DNA of 34,738 nt, taken from positions 1 to 34,738 of the forward strand of contig LGGM01000010.1 in the NCBI GenBank assembly GCA_001509345.1, written 5' to 3'. Of this stretch, positions 7,543-18,403 are shown one piece after another (within the stretch, counting starts at the first letter, position 1; each line of letters opens with the position of its first letter). Under the pieces are notes generated by a model that worked only from the letters and a program-made list of their open reading frames with translations, was not told where the DNA came from and ran no database searches. Origin of the DNA: Clostridiales bacterium 38_11 (GTDB lineage Bacteria > Bacillota > Clostridia > Tissierellales > Dethiosulfatibacteraceae). Made by a program: the position numbers and the translations under genes.

Positions 7543-8781
7543 ATGTTAACAGCTATAGCTTCAATTCTGATTTTTTCAATGGCCATATTGATTCATGAAC
7601 TTGGCCATTTTTGGGCGGCAAGACAAGCCGGTATCAATGTCAGTGAATTCTCAATCGGGATGGGCCCTGTTCTGTTTCAAAAAAAGGGTAAAGAAACCAT
7701 TTATTATATAAAAGCGCTACCTATCGGTGGTTATATAAAAATGGAAGGTGAGGACGAGGAAGCCATTTCGGAGAGAAGCTTCAGCTCCAAATCGCCATGG
7801 CAGAGATTCAGAGTGATTTTGATGGGACCAGTTATGAATTTTGCATTGGCTCTGGTTATTTTTTTTGTGATTGTGCTTGCCTATGGCATTGCCGGGACAA
7901 CAGTGGATTATATAGACGAAAACGCAACAGAATACGCAGCTGGTTTGAGACCTGGCGATAAAATTACAGAGATTGAAAATACTCGTGTTAGATACTGGGA
8001 AGATCTGACCAACGAAATAATAAAGCATGAAGATCAATACACTTTGACTGTTATTAGGGATAAAGTGGAAAAGACAATTGAAATAAAGCAGAATTATCGC
8101 TACATTATTGGTATCTCTCCTGTAGAAACAGACGGAGAGTATACGACAGAACTTGCGGTTGTCAATGCCAATTATCCAGCTGAAAAGGCCGGGTTGAAAC
8201 CGGGTGATAAGATTTTGTCCATCAATGGAGTTGAAACACTTACTTGGGAAGAAGTCAGGAGCAACATTGCAAACTCGGGTGGAGCGAACCTATTGTTGGA
8301 AATTGAAAGGGATAATCAGACACAGACAGTAGCGGTTATACCGGAAAATCAGATTACAATAGGTTTTTATACAGAGATGAATAAAAGCATTCTGACAGCA
8401 ATTACCGGTTCGATTCATCGCGTTGTGTTTTATATCACGTTGATGTTTCAGCTTATTGGCATGATGATTACCGGACAAGTTGGATCAGAAGCTGTTGCAG
8501 GACCAATCGGAATCATTTCAATGGTGGGCGAAGCTGCTAGGCTTGGATTGTACCCATTGCTGAATCTTATGGCCTTCATTAATATCAACCTTGGATTTAT
8601 AAACCTGATGCCTGTACCCGCACTGGATGGTAGCAGGTTGGTGTTCATTGCCATCGAGGGTATCAGAGGCAAAAGAATATCTCCAGAAAAGGAAGGCTAT
8701 ATTCATTTCATCGGATTTGTGTTTCTGATGGCATTGATGTTCTTTGTTTTGTATAAGGACATTATTAAAATATTGAACTGA
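7543..8781 (+). CDS. rseP: site-2 protease family membrane metalloprotease (RseP/RasP) with two PDZ-like repeats
   Basis: IHELGHFWAARQAGI (HExxH), FSIGMGPVLF, two PDZ-like segments (YAAGLRPGDKITEIE; KAGLKPGDKILSINGVE), NLMPVPALDGSRL. Confidence 0.95.
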   Translation: MLTAIASILIFSMAILIHELGHFWAARQAGINVSEFSIGMGPVLFQKKGKETIYYIKALPIGGYIKMEGEDEEAISERSFSSKSPWQRFRVILMGPVMNFALALVIFFVIVLAYGIAGTTVDYIDENATEYAAGLRPGDKITEIENTRVRYWEDLTNEIIKHEDQYTLTVIRDKVEKTIEIKQNYRYIIGISPVETDGEYTTELAVVNANYPAEKAGLKPGDKILSINGVETLTWEEVRSNIANSGGANLLLEIERDNQTQTVAVIPENQITIGFYTEMNKSILTAITGSIHRVVFYITLMFQLIGMMITGQVGSEAVAGPIGIISMVGEAARLGLYPLLNLMAFININLGFINLMPVPALDGSRLVFIAIEGIRGKRISPEKEGYIHFIGFVFLMALMFFVLYKDIIKILN

Positions 8782-8789
8782 GGTTTCAA

Positions 8790-9827
8790 ATGAAAAAAAA
8801 AGTATATTACGGAGATGTTCCAGTAGGTGCCGATAGTGTCATAACCGTTCAGTCCATGACCAATACATCAACAGCTGATGCTGCTTCAACAATCGAACAA
8901 ATCAAATTGCTGGAATCGGTGGGATGCGATATCATACGTTGTGCGGTACCGGACATGGCAAGTGCTCGAGCAATTCTAAAAATTAAAAAGCAAATAAATA
9001 TACCATTGGTGGCGGATATCCATTTTGATTATAGGCTAGCTGTAGAATCAGTCAAAATGGGAGCCGACGGTATCAGAATCAATCCGGGAAACATAGGTAA
9101 CAGGTCAAAAGTCATTGAGGTTGTGCGTGCCTGCAAAGAAAGGAATATTCCTATAAGGGTAGGTGTGAACTCAGGATCCGTGAACCAAGCGTTTTTGGAT
9201 AAATTTAATGGATTGAACAAACATTCTCTGGTAGAGAGTGCCCTAGAGCAAGTCAATATCATTGAGGATACTGGTTATGACAATTTGGTTATTTCTATCA
9301 AATCATCTGATGTACGACTGACTTATGATTCCTATTCACTCATGTCACAGAGAACAGATTACCCTTTACATCTGGGTGTTACAGAAGCTGGTTCCTATTC
9401 AAATGGAGTCATAAAATCCGCTATGGGTATCGGGAGTCTGCTATTGAATGGCTTAGGAGATACGATACGGGTTTCTCTGACAGACACACCTGATAAGGAA
9501 GTGATAGTTGGTAGAAAAATACTGCAGTTTTTGAAACTCAGACCCTATGGTCCCAATATCATATCCTGTCCAACCTGCGGCAGGACCAAAATAGATCTAA
9601 TAGGCATTTCTACAGAAGTTGAAAAAAGACTCACCACATGCAAAAAAGACGTAACGGTCGCCATTATGGGTTGTGTTGTGAATGGACCCGGAGAGGCGAA
9701 AGAAGCGGATATTGGAATTGCTGGTGGCAAAGGGGAAGCTGTTTTGTTTAAAAAAGGACAGATAATTAGAAAAGTTCGCGAGGATGAAATAATCGATGTA
9801 TTAATGGAAGAAATTGAAAAAATATAG
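8790..9827 (+). CDS. ispG: (E)-4-hydroxy-3-methylbut-2-enyl-diphosphate synthase
   Basis: VITVQSMTNTSTADAASTIEQI..GCDIIRCAVPD; CPTCGR and GCVVNGPGEAKEADIGIAGG. Confidence 0.97.
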   Translation: MKKKVYYGDVPVGADSVITVQSMTNTSTADAASTIEQIKLLESVGCDIIRCAVPDMASARAILKIKKQINIPLVADIHFDYRLAVESVKMGADGIRINPGNIGNRSKVIEVVRACKERNIPIRVGVNSGSVNQAFLDKFNGLNKHSLVESALEQVNIIEDTGYDNLVISIKSSDVRLTYDSYSLMSQRTDYPLHLGVTEAGSYSNGVIKSAMGIGSLLLNGLGDTIRVSLTDTPDKEVIVGRKILQFLKLRPYGPNIISCPTCGRTKIDLIGISTEVEKRLTTCKKDVTVAIMGCVVNGPGEAKEADIGIAGGKGEAVLFKKGQIIRKVREDEIIDVLMEEIEKI

Positions 9828-9849
9828 CTGCTGACAGGCAGCTATTTTG
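9824..9849 (+). terminator. hairpin at the ispG stop, possible terminator
   Basis: ATAGCTGC (9824-9831)/GCAGCTAT (9838-9845) followed by TTTTGT; overlaps the ispG TAG. Confidence 0.5.
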
Positions 9850-9859
9850 TGGAGATACT

Positions 9860-12800
9860 ATGCTTGATGAATCTAAGAAACCTCTAAAAAAATCTCAAAT
9901 CTCTAAAATATGTCTTAATCATACGGAACGCAATATACTAATAGGAATCAATAGTGATGTTCTGTATTCCATAAATGATATTGATAATCTCAGTGAATGG
10001 TACAAAAGCAGGCTGGGATTTGATTACGATATCCAGATTTCCTATATGGATGAGATCGATACAATAGAAAAAGAAATGCTTGTAAGCAATATATTGTATC
10101 TGCTTAAAAATAACCACAATTCATTGGTAAAGGAAATTGATAAAGATTGTATCAGTCTGACAAATGTCAGTGAGGTTTCAATAACCGTCAAGAACAGGAT
10201 TCTTTATGAGAAAATGCTACTAAACAAGACCAGTCAAAAGATTTCTCAGATTTTCAAATCCCTTTACCAATATGACATTCAAATGACTTTAGATTTTAAA
10301 GAGCAGGTAAGTCATATGGATCTTACAAAGGAATTGGAAAAAATAGTCAGAGAGACAACACAATCAAACACACCGGTACAAAAAAAGACAAATAGCAAGA
10401 AAAAAAGGATTAACAAGGAAGTCTTGTTCGGAAAAAAAATCAGCGATATACCTGTCGACATCAATGACATAGATGATGTCGATGGTTTGGAATATTGCAT
10501 CAAGGGAGAAATTCTTAATACCAGAATAAAAGAAATAAAAAAGGACCTCTATCTTATTCAGATGGATGTTACCGATTATACCAACTCTGTAACGGTTAAA
10601 GCTTTTATAAGGGGAGAAGAAAAGATCAATAAGTTAAAGACCCCAATAGTTGGCGATGTTGTTCTAGTCAAGGGCAAAAGCATGTATGACAGCTTTTCCA
10701 GAGAACACCTGATTATAGCTCAAAGCATTAACTCTTGCAATGAAAAACGGATAATGAGAGACCTAAGTGAAGAAAAAAGAATTGAGCTACATGTTCATAG
10801 CAAAATGAGCGCACTTGACGGTATCAGTGATTTCGACAAAATCGCAAAAAGAGCGAAGGAATGGGGACACAAAGCAATAGCACTGACAGATCATGGTGTT
10901 TTGCAAGGGTTTCCGGAAGCTATGTTAACCGCTAAAAAGCACAATATAAAAATTCTATACGGTATGGAAGGTTATTTATGCGAGGACGGCGTTGATATCA
11001 TCAAAAATCCTATTGATTATGATTTCACCGAAGAGATAGTCGTTTTTGACTTGGAAACAACGGGATTGTCACCTGTAAGCGACCGAATTATAGAAATCGG
11101 AGCAGTTAAGCTTAAAAATCTTGAGGTTGTTGATACATTTCATATAATGGTCAATCCTAAAATAGACATACCCTATAAAATAACAAAGATTACCGGCATT
11201 ACCAATGAAGATGTCAAGAAAGAACCAGATATAAAGTCAGCTCTGGTAGATTTTCTTGGTTTTATTGGTGATTGTGAGGTTTTATGCGCTCATAATGCCA
11301 GCTTCGACTATTCATTTCTCAGAAATAATCTAGATTCACCAAGACAGTTCTGTGTTATTGATACACTGGAGCTGTCTAGATATCTACTAAAAAAACGCAA
11401 AAGCTACAAGCTGAGTAATCTATGTAAGGATTTAAATATAACACTAGAAAATCATCACCGTGCTACAGATGACGCATTGGCTGCAGCAAGGCTCCTTGTC
11501 ATCTTGATTGAGATGTTGCAATCTAAGAATCTTGAAAATATAATTGAAATCAACACCAACATAGGGGAAGAAAGAAGCATTGCGAATTCAAAAACATACC
11601 ATGTTATTATATTGGTAAAAAACTATATTGGATTGAAAAATCTATATAAGTTGGTTTCTGAATCACACCTGAATTATTTCTATAAAAAACCTTTGTTGCC
11701 AAGATCACTCCTAAACCAATACAGAGAAGGTCTTATCCTAGGAACAGCCTGTCAATCAGGGGAATTGTTCAAAGCTATACTTTCAGGAGCACCAGACTAT
11801 GAGTTGGATAAGATTGTTCAACAATACGATTTTCTGGAGATTCAACCCTTGTCCAATAATTTGAATCTGGTCAAGAGTGGTAGATTAAGAGATGAGAAAG
11901 ATTTGATTGAAATCAATAAAAAAATCATAGACCTGGGAACCAGAAACAACAAACTGGTTTGTGCCACAGGAGATGTTCATTTTCTTGACAAGAAGGACAG
12001 TATAGTCAGAGAAATACTGATGACCGGACAGGGATATAATGATGCGGATGACCAGCCATCAATCTATTTTAAGACTACAAATGAAATGCTCGCTGAATTC
12101 GAATACCTGGACAAGACTGTAAGAGAAGAGGTTGTCATCAAAAATCCTAATCTAGTCGCTGATTGGATTGAAGAGATTCAACCAATTCCAGAGGGTGTAT
12201 ATCCACCTATTATTGAGGGATCGGATATCAACTTAAGAGACATCACAATCCAGAATGCCGTTAAAATGTATGGGGATCCTTTGCCTGAGCTTGTGCAGGA
12301 AAGACTGGAAAGAGAGCTACATTCGATTATCAGCCACGGTTATGCCGTTATGTATGTCATTGCAAGGAAATTGGTCGAAAAATCTGTTGAAGATGGATAC
12401 ATCGTAGGCTCCAGAGGGTCTGTCGGATCCTCGTTTGCAGCTACAATGAGCAATATAACCGAGGTCAATCCGCTTCCACCGCATTACATATGCCCAGCAT
12501 GTAAGCATAGTCAATTTGTGACAGATGGCAGCTATAGCTCCGGCGTGGATATGCCTTCAAAATCTTGTCCTATGTGCGGAGTATCATATATTAAGGAGGG
12601 ACACGACATACCTTTCGAAGTCTTTTTAGGATTTGAAGGCGACAAGGAACCCGACATTGACTTGAATTTTGCGGCCAAGGAGCAGATAGAAGCCATGAGA
12701 TATACTGAGGAACTATTTGGAGAAGGGTATGTTTATCGTGCTGGAACAATTGGAACTATAGCCTCCAAAACTGCCTACGGGTTTGTTAAAAATTATTTTG

Positions 12801-14074
12801 ATGATAAGAGTATCCAATTAAGAAATGCTGAGACAAACCGCTTGGTAGATTATTGCACAGGTGTCAAAAAAACCACTGGACAGCATCCGGGAGGTGTGAT
12901 GATTGTTCCTAAAAATAAAGAGATATATGATTTCACACCCATTCAATATCCTGCAAATAATAGAAAATCCGGAGTCAAAACGACACATTTCGATTATCAT
13001 TCGATCTCTGGAAGAATACTTAAACTGGATATTCTCGGACACGATACACCAACCATTATCAAGATGCTCGAAGATATGACGGGATTCAGAAGCTCAAATG
13101 TCCCGTTAGATGATGAAGCAACTTTATCCCTATTTGTATCTCCTAAGGCCTTAGGTGTAACATGTGATGAAATTGGATGTGAAACAGGAACACTGGGAAT
13201 CCCTGAGTTTGGGACAGGTTTTGTCAGACAGATGCTGATGGATACTAATCCAAAGACTTTTTCAGACCTTGTGAGGATATCCGGATTATCCCATGGTGAG
13301 AGTGTCTGGGTTGGAAACGCGCAGGATTATATCAGAAGTAACCAAACTACCATAAAGCATGTTATATCAACAAGAGATGATATTATGACTTTCCTGATAT
13401 ACCAAGGCTTAGGTAAGAAGAAAGCCTTTGATATTATGGAAAGAGTCAGAAAAGGAAAAGGCGTAACAGATGAAGACGTTGAGGAAATGAAACAACATAA
13501 TGTACCTCAATGGTACATTGATTCATGTAACAAGATTAAATATATGTTTCCAAAAGCGCACGCTGTTGCATATGTAACCATGTCTGTCAAAATTGCTTAT
13601 TATAAGGTTCATTTCCCATTGGCTTTTTATGCAGCTTTTTTCACAATGAAAGCGCTTGATTTTGATGCGGACCTGATTCTAAAAGGTGAGAAACATATTC
13701 AAAATGTTATTAAAGAAATAAATAACAGGGAAGACAAATCCCAAAAAGACAAGAATTCTATAGTTGTTTTAGAGGTAGTACTTGAAATGTATAAGAGAGG
13801 CTATGAGATCTTGCCTGTGGATTTATATCTATCAGACCATAAAGAGTTCAGAATTAGAGATGATAAATTATTACCACCACTTATATCGCTGGAGGGTATA
13901 GGTGAGACAGTTGCAGCCAACATCCAATCAGAAAGAAAGATAAGCCCTTTCATATCTGTTGAAGACCTGATGAAAAGGGCTAAAGTCAACAAAACCAATA
14001 TTGAAGTCTTTAAGACACATGGATGCCTTGATGGGCTCAATGAGAGTAATCAAATATCAATATTTAATATTTGA
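9860..14074 (+). CDS. polC: DNA polymerase III alpha subunit, PolC type
   Basis: 1404 aa; OB domain, PHP (LHVHSKMSALDGISDF...ALTDHG), DEDD exonuclease (VVFDLETTGLSPVSDRIIEIGAVK), SRGSVGSS, zinc-binding CPACKHS..CPMCG, EPDIDLNF. Confidence 0.98.
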   Translation: MLDESKKPLKKSQISKICLNHTERNILIGINSDVLYSINDIDNLSEWYKSRLGFDYDIQISYMDEIDTIEKEMLVSNILYLLKNNHNSLVKEIDKDCISLTNVSEVSITVKNRILYEKMLLNKTSQKISQIFKSLYQYDIQMTLDFKEQVSHMDLTKELEKIVRETTQSNTPVQKKTNSKKKRINKEVLFGKKISDIPVDINDIDDVDGLEYCIKGEILNTRIKEIKKDLYLIQMDVTDYTNSVTVKAFIRGEEKINKLKTPIVGDVVLVKGKSMYDSFSREHLIIAQSINSCNEKRIMRDLSEEKRIELHVHSKMSALDGISDFDKIAKRAKEWGHKAIALTDHGVLQGFPEAMLTAKKHNIKILYGMEGYLCEDGVDIIKNPIDYDFTEEIVVFDLETTGLSPVSDRIIEIGAVKLKNLEVVDTFHIMVNPKIDIPYKITKITGITNEDVKKEPDIKSALVDFLGFIGDCEVLCAHNASFDYSFLRNNLDSPRQFCVIDTLELSRYLLKKRKSYKLSNLCKDLNITLENHHRATDDALAAARLLVILIEMLQSKNLENIIEINTNIGEERSIANSKTYHVIILVKNYIGLKNLYKLVSESHLNYFYKKPLLPRSLLNQYREGLILGTACQSGELFKAILSGAPDYELDKIVQQYDFLEIQPLSNNLNLVKSGRLRDEKDLIEINKKIIDLGTRNNKLVCATGDVHFLDKKDSIVREILMTGQGYNDADDQPSIYFKTTNEMLAEFEYLDKTVREEVVIKNPNLVADWIEEIQPIPEGVYPPIIEGSDINLRDITIQNAVKMYGDPLPELVQERLERELHSIISHGYAVMYVIARKLVEKSVEDGYIVGSRGSVGSSFAATMSNITEVNPLPPHYICPACKHSQFVTDGSYSSGVDMPSKSCPMCGVSYIKEGHDIPFEVFLGFEGDKEPDIDLNFAAKEQIEAMRYTEELFGEGYVYRAGTIGTIASKTAYGFVKNYFDDKSIQLRNAETNRLVDYCTGVKKTTGQHPGGVMIVPKNKEIYDFTPIQYPANNRKSGVKTTHFDYHSISGRILKLDILGHDTPTIIKMLEDMTGFRSSNVPLDDEATLSLFVSPKALGVTCDEIGCETGTLGIPEFGTGFVRQMLMDTNPKTFSDLVRISGLSHGESVWVGNAQDYIRSNQTTIKHVISTRDDIMTFLIYQGLGKKKAFDIMERVRKGKGVTDEDVEEMKQHNVPQWYIDSCNKIKYMFPKAHAVAYVTMSVKIAYYKVHFPLAFYAAFFTMKALDFDADLILKGEKHIQNVIKEINNREDKSQKDKNSIVVLEVVLEMYKRGYEILPVDLYLSDHKEFRIRDDKLLPPLISLEGIGETVAANIQSERKISPFISVEDLMKRAKVNKTNIEVFKTHGCLDGLNESNQISIFNI

Positions 14075-14099
14075 AAAAGTAAAATTAATATGTTATAAT
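14071..14099 (+). promoter_or_regulatory. sigma-A type promoter for the rimP-nusA-infB operon, -35 overlapping the polC stop
   Basis: TTGAAA (14071-14076), 17 bp, TATAAT (14094-14099). Confidence 0.75.
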
Positions 14100-14126
14100 A
14101 CAATGTGAGTAAAGAAATTGGCCGAT

Positions 14127-14150
14127 AAGAGTGGGAATTCCCACTCTTTC
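14127..14150 (+). promoter_or_regulatory. terminator-like hairpin in the rimP leader (candidate attenuator)
   Basis: Perfect 9-bp stem AAGAGTGGG-AATT-CCCACTCTT followed by TC, 25 bp upstream of rimP. Confidence 0.65.
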
Positions 14151-14172
14151 TAATTGCCTTAAGGAGCTTTGA

Positions 14173-14634
14173 ATGGACAAGAAAAATCTAATTAAAAATG
14201 TGACTCTAATAGCTGAAAAAGCGATGCAAAATACAGACTTAAGAATATTTGACATTGAGTATGTCAGGGAAAGTGGCATCAATATTTTAAGAATTTTCAT
14301 CGATAAAGAAAATGGTGTGGACCTAGAAGACTGTGCTATTGTAAGCAACCTAATCAGTGACGAGCTAGATAAATACGACTTCATTGATGAAGCATATCAT
14401 CTTGAGGTGTCTTCACCGGGTATAGACAGGCCATTTAAATCAGATGGAGATTATAAAAACAACATTGACAACTTGGTTGAAGTGAAATTATATAAGAAAC
14501 TGAATGATTCAAAGTTGTATGTCGGAAAGCTCAAAAGCTTCAATAGTGAAGAGATAGAGCTTGAAGAGAACGGAGAAATAATCAGAATTTCAAGGAGCGA
14601 TATATCTAAAATAAATAAAGGAATTGAATTTTAA
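14173..14634 (+). CDS. rimP: ribosome maturation factor RimP
   Basis: IFDIEYVRESGINILRIFIDKENGVDLEDCAIVSNLISDELD...YHLEVSSPGIDRPF; precedes nusA. Confidence 0.96.
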   Translation: MDKKNLIKNVTLIAEKAMQNTDLRIFDIEYVRESGINILRIFIDKENGVDLEDCAIVSNLISDELDKYDFIDEAYHLEVSSPGIDRPFKSDGDYKNNIDNLVEVKLYKKLNDSKLYVGKLKSFNSEEIELEENGEIIRISRSDISKINKGIEF

Positions 14635-14645
14635 TGGAGGATAAA

Positions 14646-15701
14646 ATGAACAAAGATTTTATCAGAGCTATCGAAGAGCTTGAAAAAGAAAAAGGAATTA
14701 CAAAAGAGACTGTCATTGAAGCGATAGAGATGGCATTGATTTCCGGCTACAAGAAAAACTATGGTAAAGCCGGCAATGTAAAAGTTGAAATTGATATTGA
14801 GACGGGTGAGTACAAAATATATTCTGAAAGGACCGTAGTTGATGAGATGGTCGATGAAGGGCTTGAAATAAGTCTGGAAGAAGCCAGAAAAATCGATCAG
14901 AAATTTGAAATAGGCGATAGTGTCAAGATTCAAGTCAGACCCAAGGAAGAATTTGGAAGGATTGCCGCACAGACCTCCAGGCAAGTTATACTGCAAAAAA
15001 TCAGAGAAGCTGAAAGAGAGAACATATACGAGGAGTTTCACGGCAGAGAGAGTGAGATTGTTACGGGAGTAGTACAAAGAATCAGCAAAAATAACATTTT
15101 TGTCAATCTAGGTAAGATTGAGGGGATATTAACTGAAGGTGAATTGATTCCCGGTGAAACTTACAGACAAGGAGATAGGATAAAAGCAGTAATACTGGAC
15201 GTGAAAAATACAAGCAAGGGTGCCAGTATTACCCTATCAAGGACACATCCTAATCTGGTAAAGAGGTTATTTGAATTGGAAGTACCTGAGATTTATGATG
15301 GTGTCATCGATATTTTCAACATATCAAGGGAAGCAGGTTCCAGATCAAAATTAGCCGTTATTTCCAATGATGAGAACGTTGATCCGGTTGGATCTTGCGT
15401 TGGCAACAAAGGAACAAGGGTTAAAGCTGTTGTCGATGAGATAGATGGCGAAAAAATAGACATTATAGTCTATGACAAAGATCCTGCGAAGTTTATTGCT
15501 AATAGCTTAAGCCCAGCCACCGCTGTTAAGGTTGTGATCAACGAAAAAACGAAAAGCGCCCTTGTAGTGGTACCTGATTATCAATTGTCGCTTGCTATCG
15601 GTAAAGAAGGACAGAATGCCAGGTTGGCTGCGAAACTGACCGGTTGGAAGATCGATATCAAGAGCGAAACTCAATATGCAGAACTAAAAAAAGGTGATTA
15701 G
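14646..15701 (+). CDS. nusA: transcription termination/antitermination factor NusA
   Basis: MNKDFIRAIEELEKEKGITKETVIEAIEMALISGYKKNYG; S1/KH motifs; start placed at 14646 after ggagg. Confidence 0.97.
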   Translation: MNKDFIRAIEELEKEKGITKETVIEAIEMALISGYKKNYGKAGNVKVEIDIETGEYKIYSERTVVDEMVDEGLEISLEEARKIDQKFEIGDSVKIQVRPKEEFGRIAAQTSRQVILQKIREAERENIYEEFHGRESEIVTGVVQRISKNNIFVNLGKIEGILTEGELIPGETYRQGDRIKAVILDVKNTSKGASITLSRTHPNLVKRLFELEVPEIYDGVIDIFNISREAGSRSKLAVISNDENVDPVGSCVGNKGTRVKAVVDEIDGEKIDIIVYDKDPAKFIANSLSPATAVKVVINEKTKSALVVVPDYQLSLAIGKEGQNARLAAKLTGWKIDIKSETQYAELKKGD

Positions 15702-15702
15702 A

Positions 15703-15972
15703 ATGGTAAAAAAAAAGATACCCATGAGAAAATGCTTGGGTTGTGGTGAGATATTTCCCAAGAAAAATTTGATAAGAGTTGTACACAATAAAGAGGGAGA
15801 TACTTTTATCGACCTGAAAGGCAAAGCTAACGGTAGAGGAGCTTACATCTGTAAAAAAATTGATTGCTATGAAAAAGCATTTAAGTCAAAGAGATTAAAC
15901 AAAGCATTTGAATGTGAGATATCTGAAGAAATCTATAAAGATATGCTAAAGGTGTTAGAGGATGACAGATAA
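15703..15972 (+). CDS. ylxR: YlxR family RNA-binding protein (DUF448)
   Basis: KKIPMRKCLGCGEIFPKKNLIRVV...GRGAYICKK; between nusA and infB. Confidence 0.93.
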   Translation: MVKKKIPMRKCLGCGEIFPKKNLIRVVHNKEGDTFIDLKGKANGRGAYICKKIDCYEKAFKSKRLNKAFECEISEEIYKDMLKVLEDDR

Positions 15973-16258
15973 GATATATGGTATGATTGGTTTGTCTCGG
16001 AAAAGTGGAAATTTGGTTTTGGGTTTTGATTTGGTTAAAGAACAAATCAAAAAGAAAAAACTGTATCTGGTAATCTATACCAGTGACTCTTCAGAAAAAG
16101 GCAGAAGTAATCTGATTCAATTGTGTGATGAATATGATGTAAAATATCTTGAACATGGCTCGAAACACGAGATAGGAAAAATTTTAAATAAATTGGAAGT
16201 CAGTTTTGTCGGAATCAAGGACAAAAGCATGGCGACGTATATAATAAAACAGGATTAG
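15962..16258 (+). CDS. ylxQ: L7Ae/L30e-family ribosomal protein-like (YlxQ)
   Basis: [42 protein letters not shown]; position between ylxR and infB. Confidence 0.88.
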   Translation: MTDKIYGMIGLSRKSGNLVLGFDLVKEQIKKKKLYLVIYTSDSSEKGRSNLIQLCDEYDVKYLEHGSKHEIGKILNKLEVSFVGIKDKSMATYIIKQD

Positions 16259-16272
16259 TCGGAGGTGTCAGT

Positions 16273-18399
16273 ATGAGAATATATGAATTATCAAAATTAT
16301 TGAAGGTAACAAGCAAGGAAATAATGGATGCTGCTGAAAAAGAGTTGGGAATAGAAGGCATTAAAAATCACATGAGTTCCGTTAGGGAATTGGATGCGGC
16401 GAGAATTCAAAAATTGTTTCTAAAAACAAGAGAAGCAACGGGCAAGAAAGAAACATCTAATAAGTCGGTGGCTAAGACAAAGGATAAAAAGCCAAAAGGA
16501 AAAGATGGTAAGAAAGTGACACCTGAAGAGACGACGAAAGCTTTGGAAGAAAAGAAAAAAGCTCGTCCAAGAAGAAGCCTGCAGAAAAAAGAAAAGGGCA
16601 AGAAACAACAGTACAGAAAAACCAAGGACACCGATGAAGAAAAAGAATATTTGGTTGGTGAATCAATCGTTGTAAAAGACTTCGCCGAATTGCTTGATAT
16701 ACCGGTTAATGCTTTGATTACTAAGCTCATAACCAACGGTGTCATGGCAAACCTGAACCAGGAGATAGATTTTGATATTGCTTATCTAATTGCAGAAGAA
16801 ATGGGAATAAGCATCCAACGCATGGAAGATGAGGAAGAGGATGGAATAGAATTCTTGCAAGAAGAGTTTGATTCAGAGGACGATGAGGCGGATCTTCAGC
16901 AAAGGCCACCTATCGTAACTGTTATGGGACACGTTGATCATGGTAAGACCTCATTGTTGGATGCCATAAGAAATACCAATATAACTGTAAGCGAGGCTGG
17001 TGGCATTACACAGCATATAGGCGCTTCAGTTATAGAAATAAACGGTAAAAAAATAACATTTCTTGACACACCCGGCCATGAAGCTTTTACGGCTATGAGA
17101 TCCAGGGGTGCGAAGGTTACCGATATAGCTATATTGGTGGTGGCGGCAGATGATGGTATTATGCCCCAGACAATCGAAGCAATCAACCATGCGAAAGCTG
17201 CAGAGGTACCAATTATTGTTGCCATAAACAAGATAGATAAGCCAAATATCAATATAGATCGTGTAAAACAGGAATTAGCTGAGTATAAACTATTGACGGA
17301 AGAGTGGGGTGGTGACACCATATGCGTAGAAGTATCAGCACTTAAAAGAATTGGTATAGATGAACTGCTTGAAATGGTTTTGCTGGTTGCAGAGGTAGAG
17401 GAACTAAAGGCAAATCCAAACAGACTGGCAAAAGGAACAATAATTGAAGCCAATCTTGATAAAGGCAGGGGGCCTGTAGCAACAGTTTTAATTAACAAAG
17501 GAACATTGCATAAGGGTGATTTCATCATTACCGGTACATCATACGGAAAAGTAAGGGTCATGATCAACAGCAGAGGAAGAAGGATTATCTCTGCAGGGCC
17601 TTCAACACCTGTAGAGGTTACAGGTTTGTCAGAGGTTCCTGAGGCAGGGGATATTATGTACGCAGTCAAGGACGAGAAGCTTGCCAAGTCCATGGTAGAG
17701 ACAAAAAAGAAGAAAACGAAAGCAGACTCCGGGAAAACCAATCCCAAAGTATCTCTGGATGATTTATTCAGCAGAATACAGGCTGGTGAAATCAAGGATC
17801 TGAATCTTATTGTTAAAGCTGATGTGAAAGGCTCTATAGAGGCTATCAAACAATCTTTGGAGAAGCTTAGCATAGAGGAAGTCAAGGTCAATACTATACA
17901 CGGTGGAGTAGGCGGAATCAACGAGACAGACATCATGCTGGCTTCGGCATCAAATGCCATTGTTATCGGATTCAATGTCAGACCTACAAGCAGTGCCTCC
18001 GAGCTTGCAAAGAGAGAAAATGTAGACATTAGAACATATCGTGTCATATACAATGCAATAGATGACATAGAGGCTGCGGTGAAGGGTATGCTAGATCCTG
18101 AATTCAAGGAGATAGTGATCGGTAGAGCAGAGGTAAGAGCTACCTTTAAGGTGCCAAATGCAGGTACAATAGCAGGTAGTTACGTTATTAGCGGCAAAAT
18201 CACAAGAAAATCAAAGATAAGATTATTGAGAAACGATATTGTTATTCATGAAGGCGAAATTTCATCCCTGAGAAGATTTAAAGACGATGCTTCTGAAGTT
18301 GTTACAGGTTATGAATGTGGTATCAGTTTAGATAAATTCAACGATATAAAAGATGGAGACATAATAGAAGCATACATTATGGAAGAAATAAAAAGGTGA
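16273..18399 (+). CDS. infB: translation initiation factor IF-2
   Basis: [23 protein letters not shown] (G1), [16 protein letters not shown] (G3), NKID (G4). Confidence 0.98.
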   Translation: MRIYELSKLLKVTSKEIMDAAEKELGIEGIKNHMSSVRELDAARIQKLFLKTREATGKKETSNKSVAKTKDKKPKGKDGKKVTPEETTKALEEKKKARPRRSLQKKEKGKKQQYRKTKDTDEEKEYLVGESIVVKDFAELLDIPVNALITKLITNGVMANLNQEIDFDIAYLIAEEMGISIQRMEDEEEDGIEFLQEEFDSEDDEADLQQRPPIVTVMGHVDHGKTSLLDAIRNTNITVSEAGGITQHIGASVIEINGKKITFLDTPGHEAFTAMRSRGAKVTDIAILVVAADDGIMPQTIEAINHAKAAEVPIIVAINKIDKPNINIDRVKQELAEYKLLTEEWGGDTICVEVSALKRIGIDELLEMVLLVAEVEELKANPNRLAKGTIIEANLDKGRGPVATVLINKGTLHKGDFIITGTSYGKVRVMINSRGRRIISAGPSTPVEVTGLSEVPEAGDIMYAVKDEKLAKSMVETKKKKTKADSGKTNPKVSLDDLFSRIQAGEIKDLNLIVKADVKGSIEAIKQSLEKLSIEEVKVNTIHGGVGGINETDIMLASASNAIVIGFNVRPTSSASELAKRENVDIRTYRVIYNAIDDIEAAVKGMLDPEFKEIVIGRAEVRATFKVPNAGTIAGSYVISGKITRKSKIRLLRNDIVIHEGEISSLRRFKDDASEVVTGYECGISLDKFNDIKDGDIIEAYIMEEIKR

Positions 18400-18403
18400 T
18401 AGT

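Noticed and set aside
16938-18107. 389-aa minus-strand ORF
   Set aside because: Antisense to infB, low-complexity Ser/Ile-rich translation and no RBS or family match; a codon-usage shadow.
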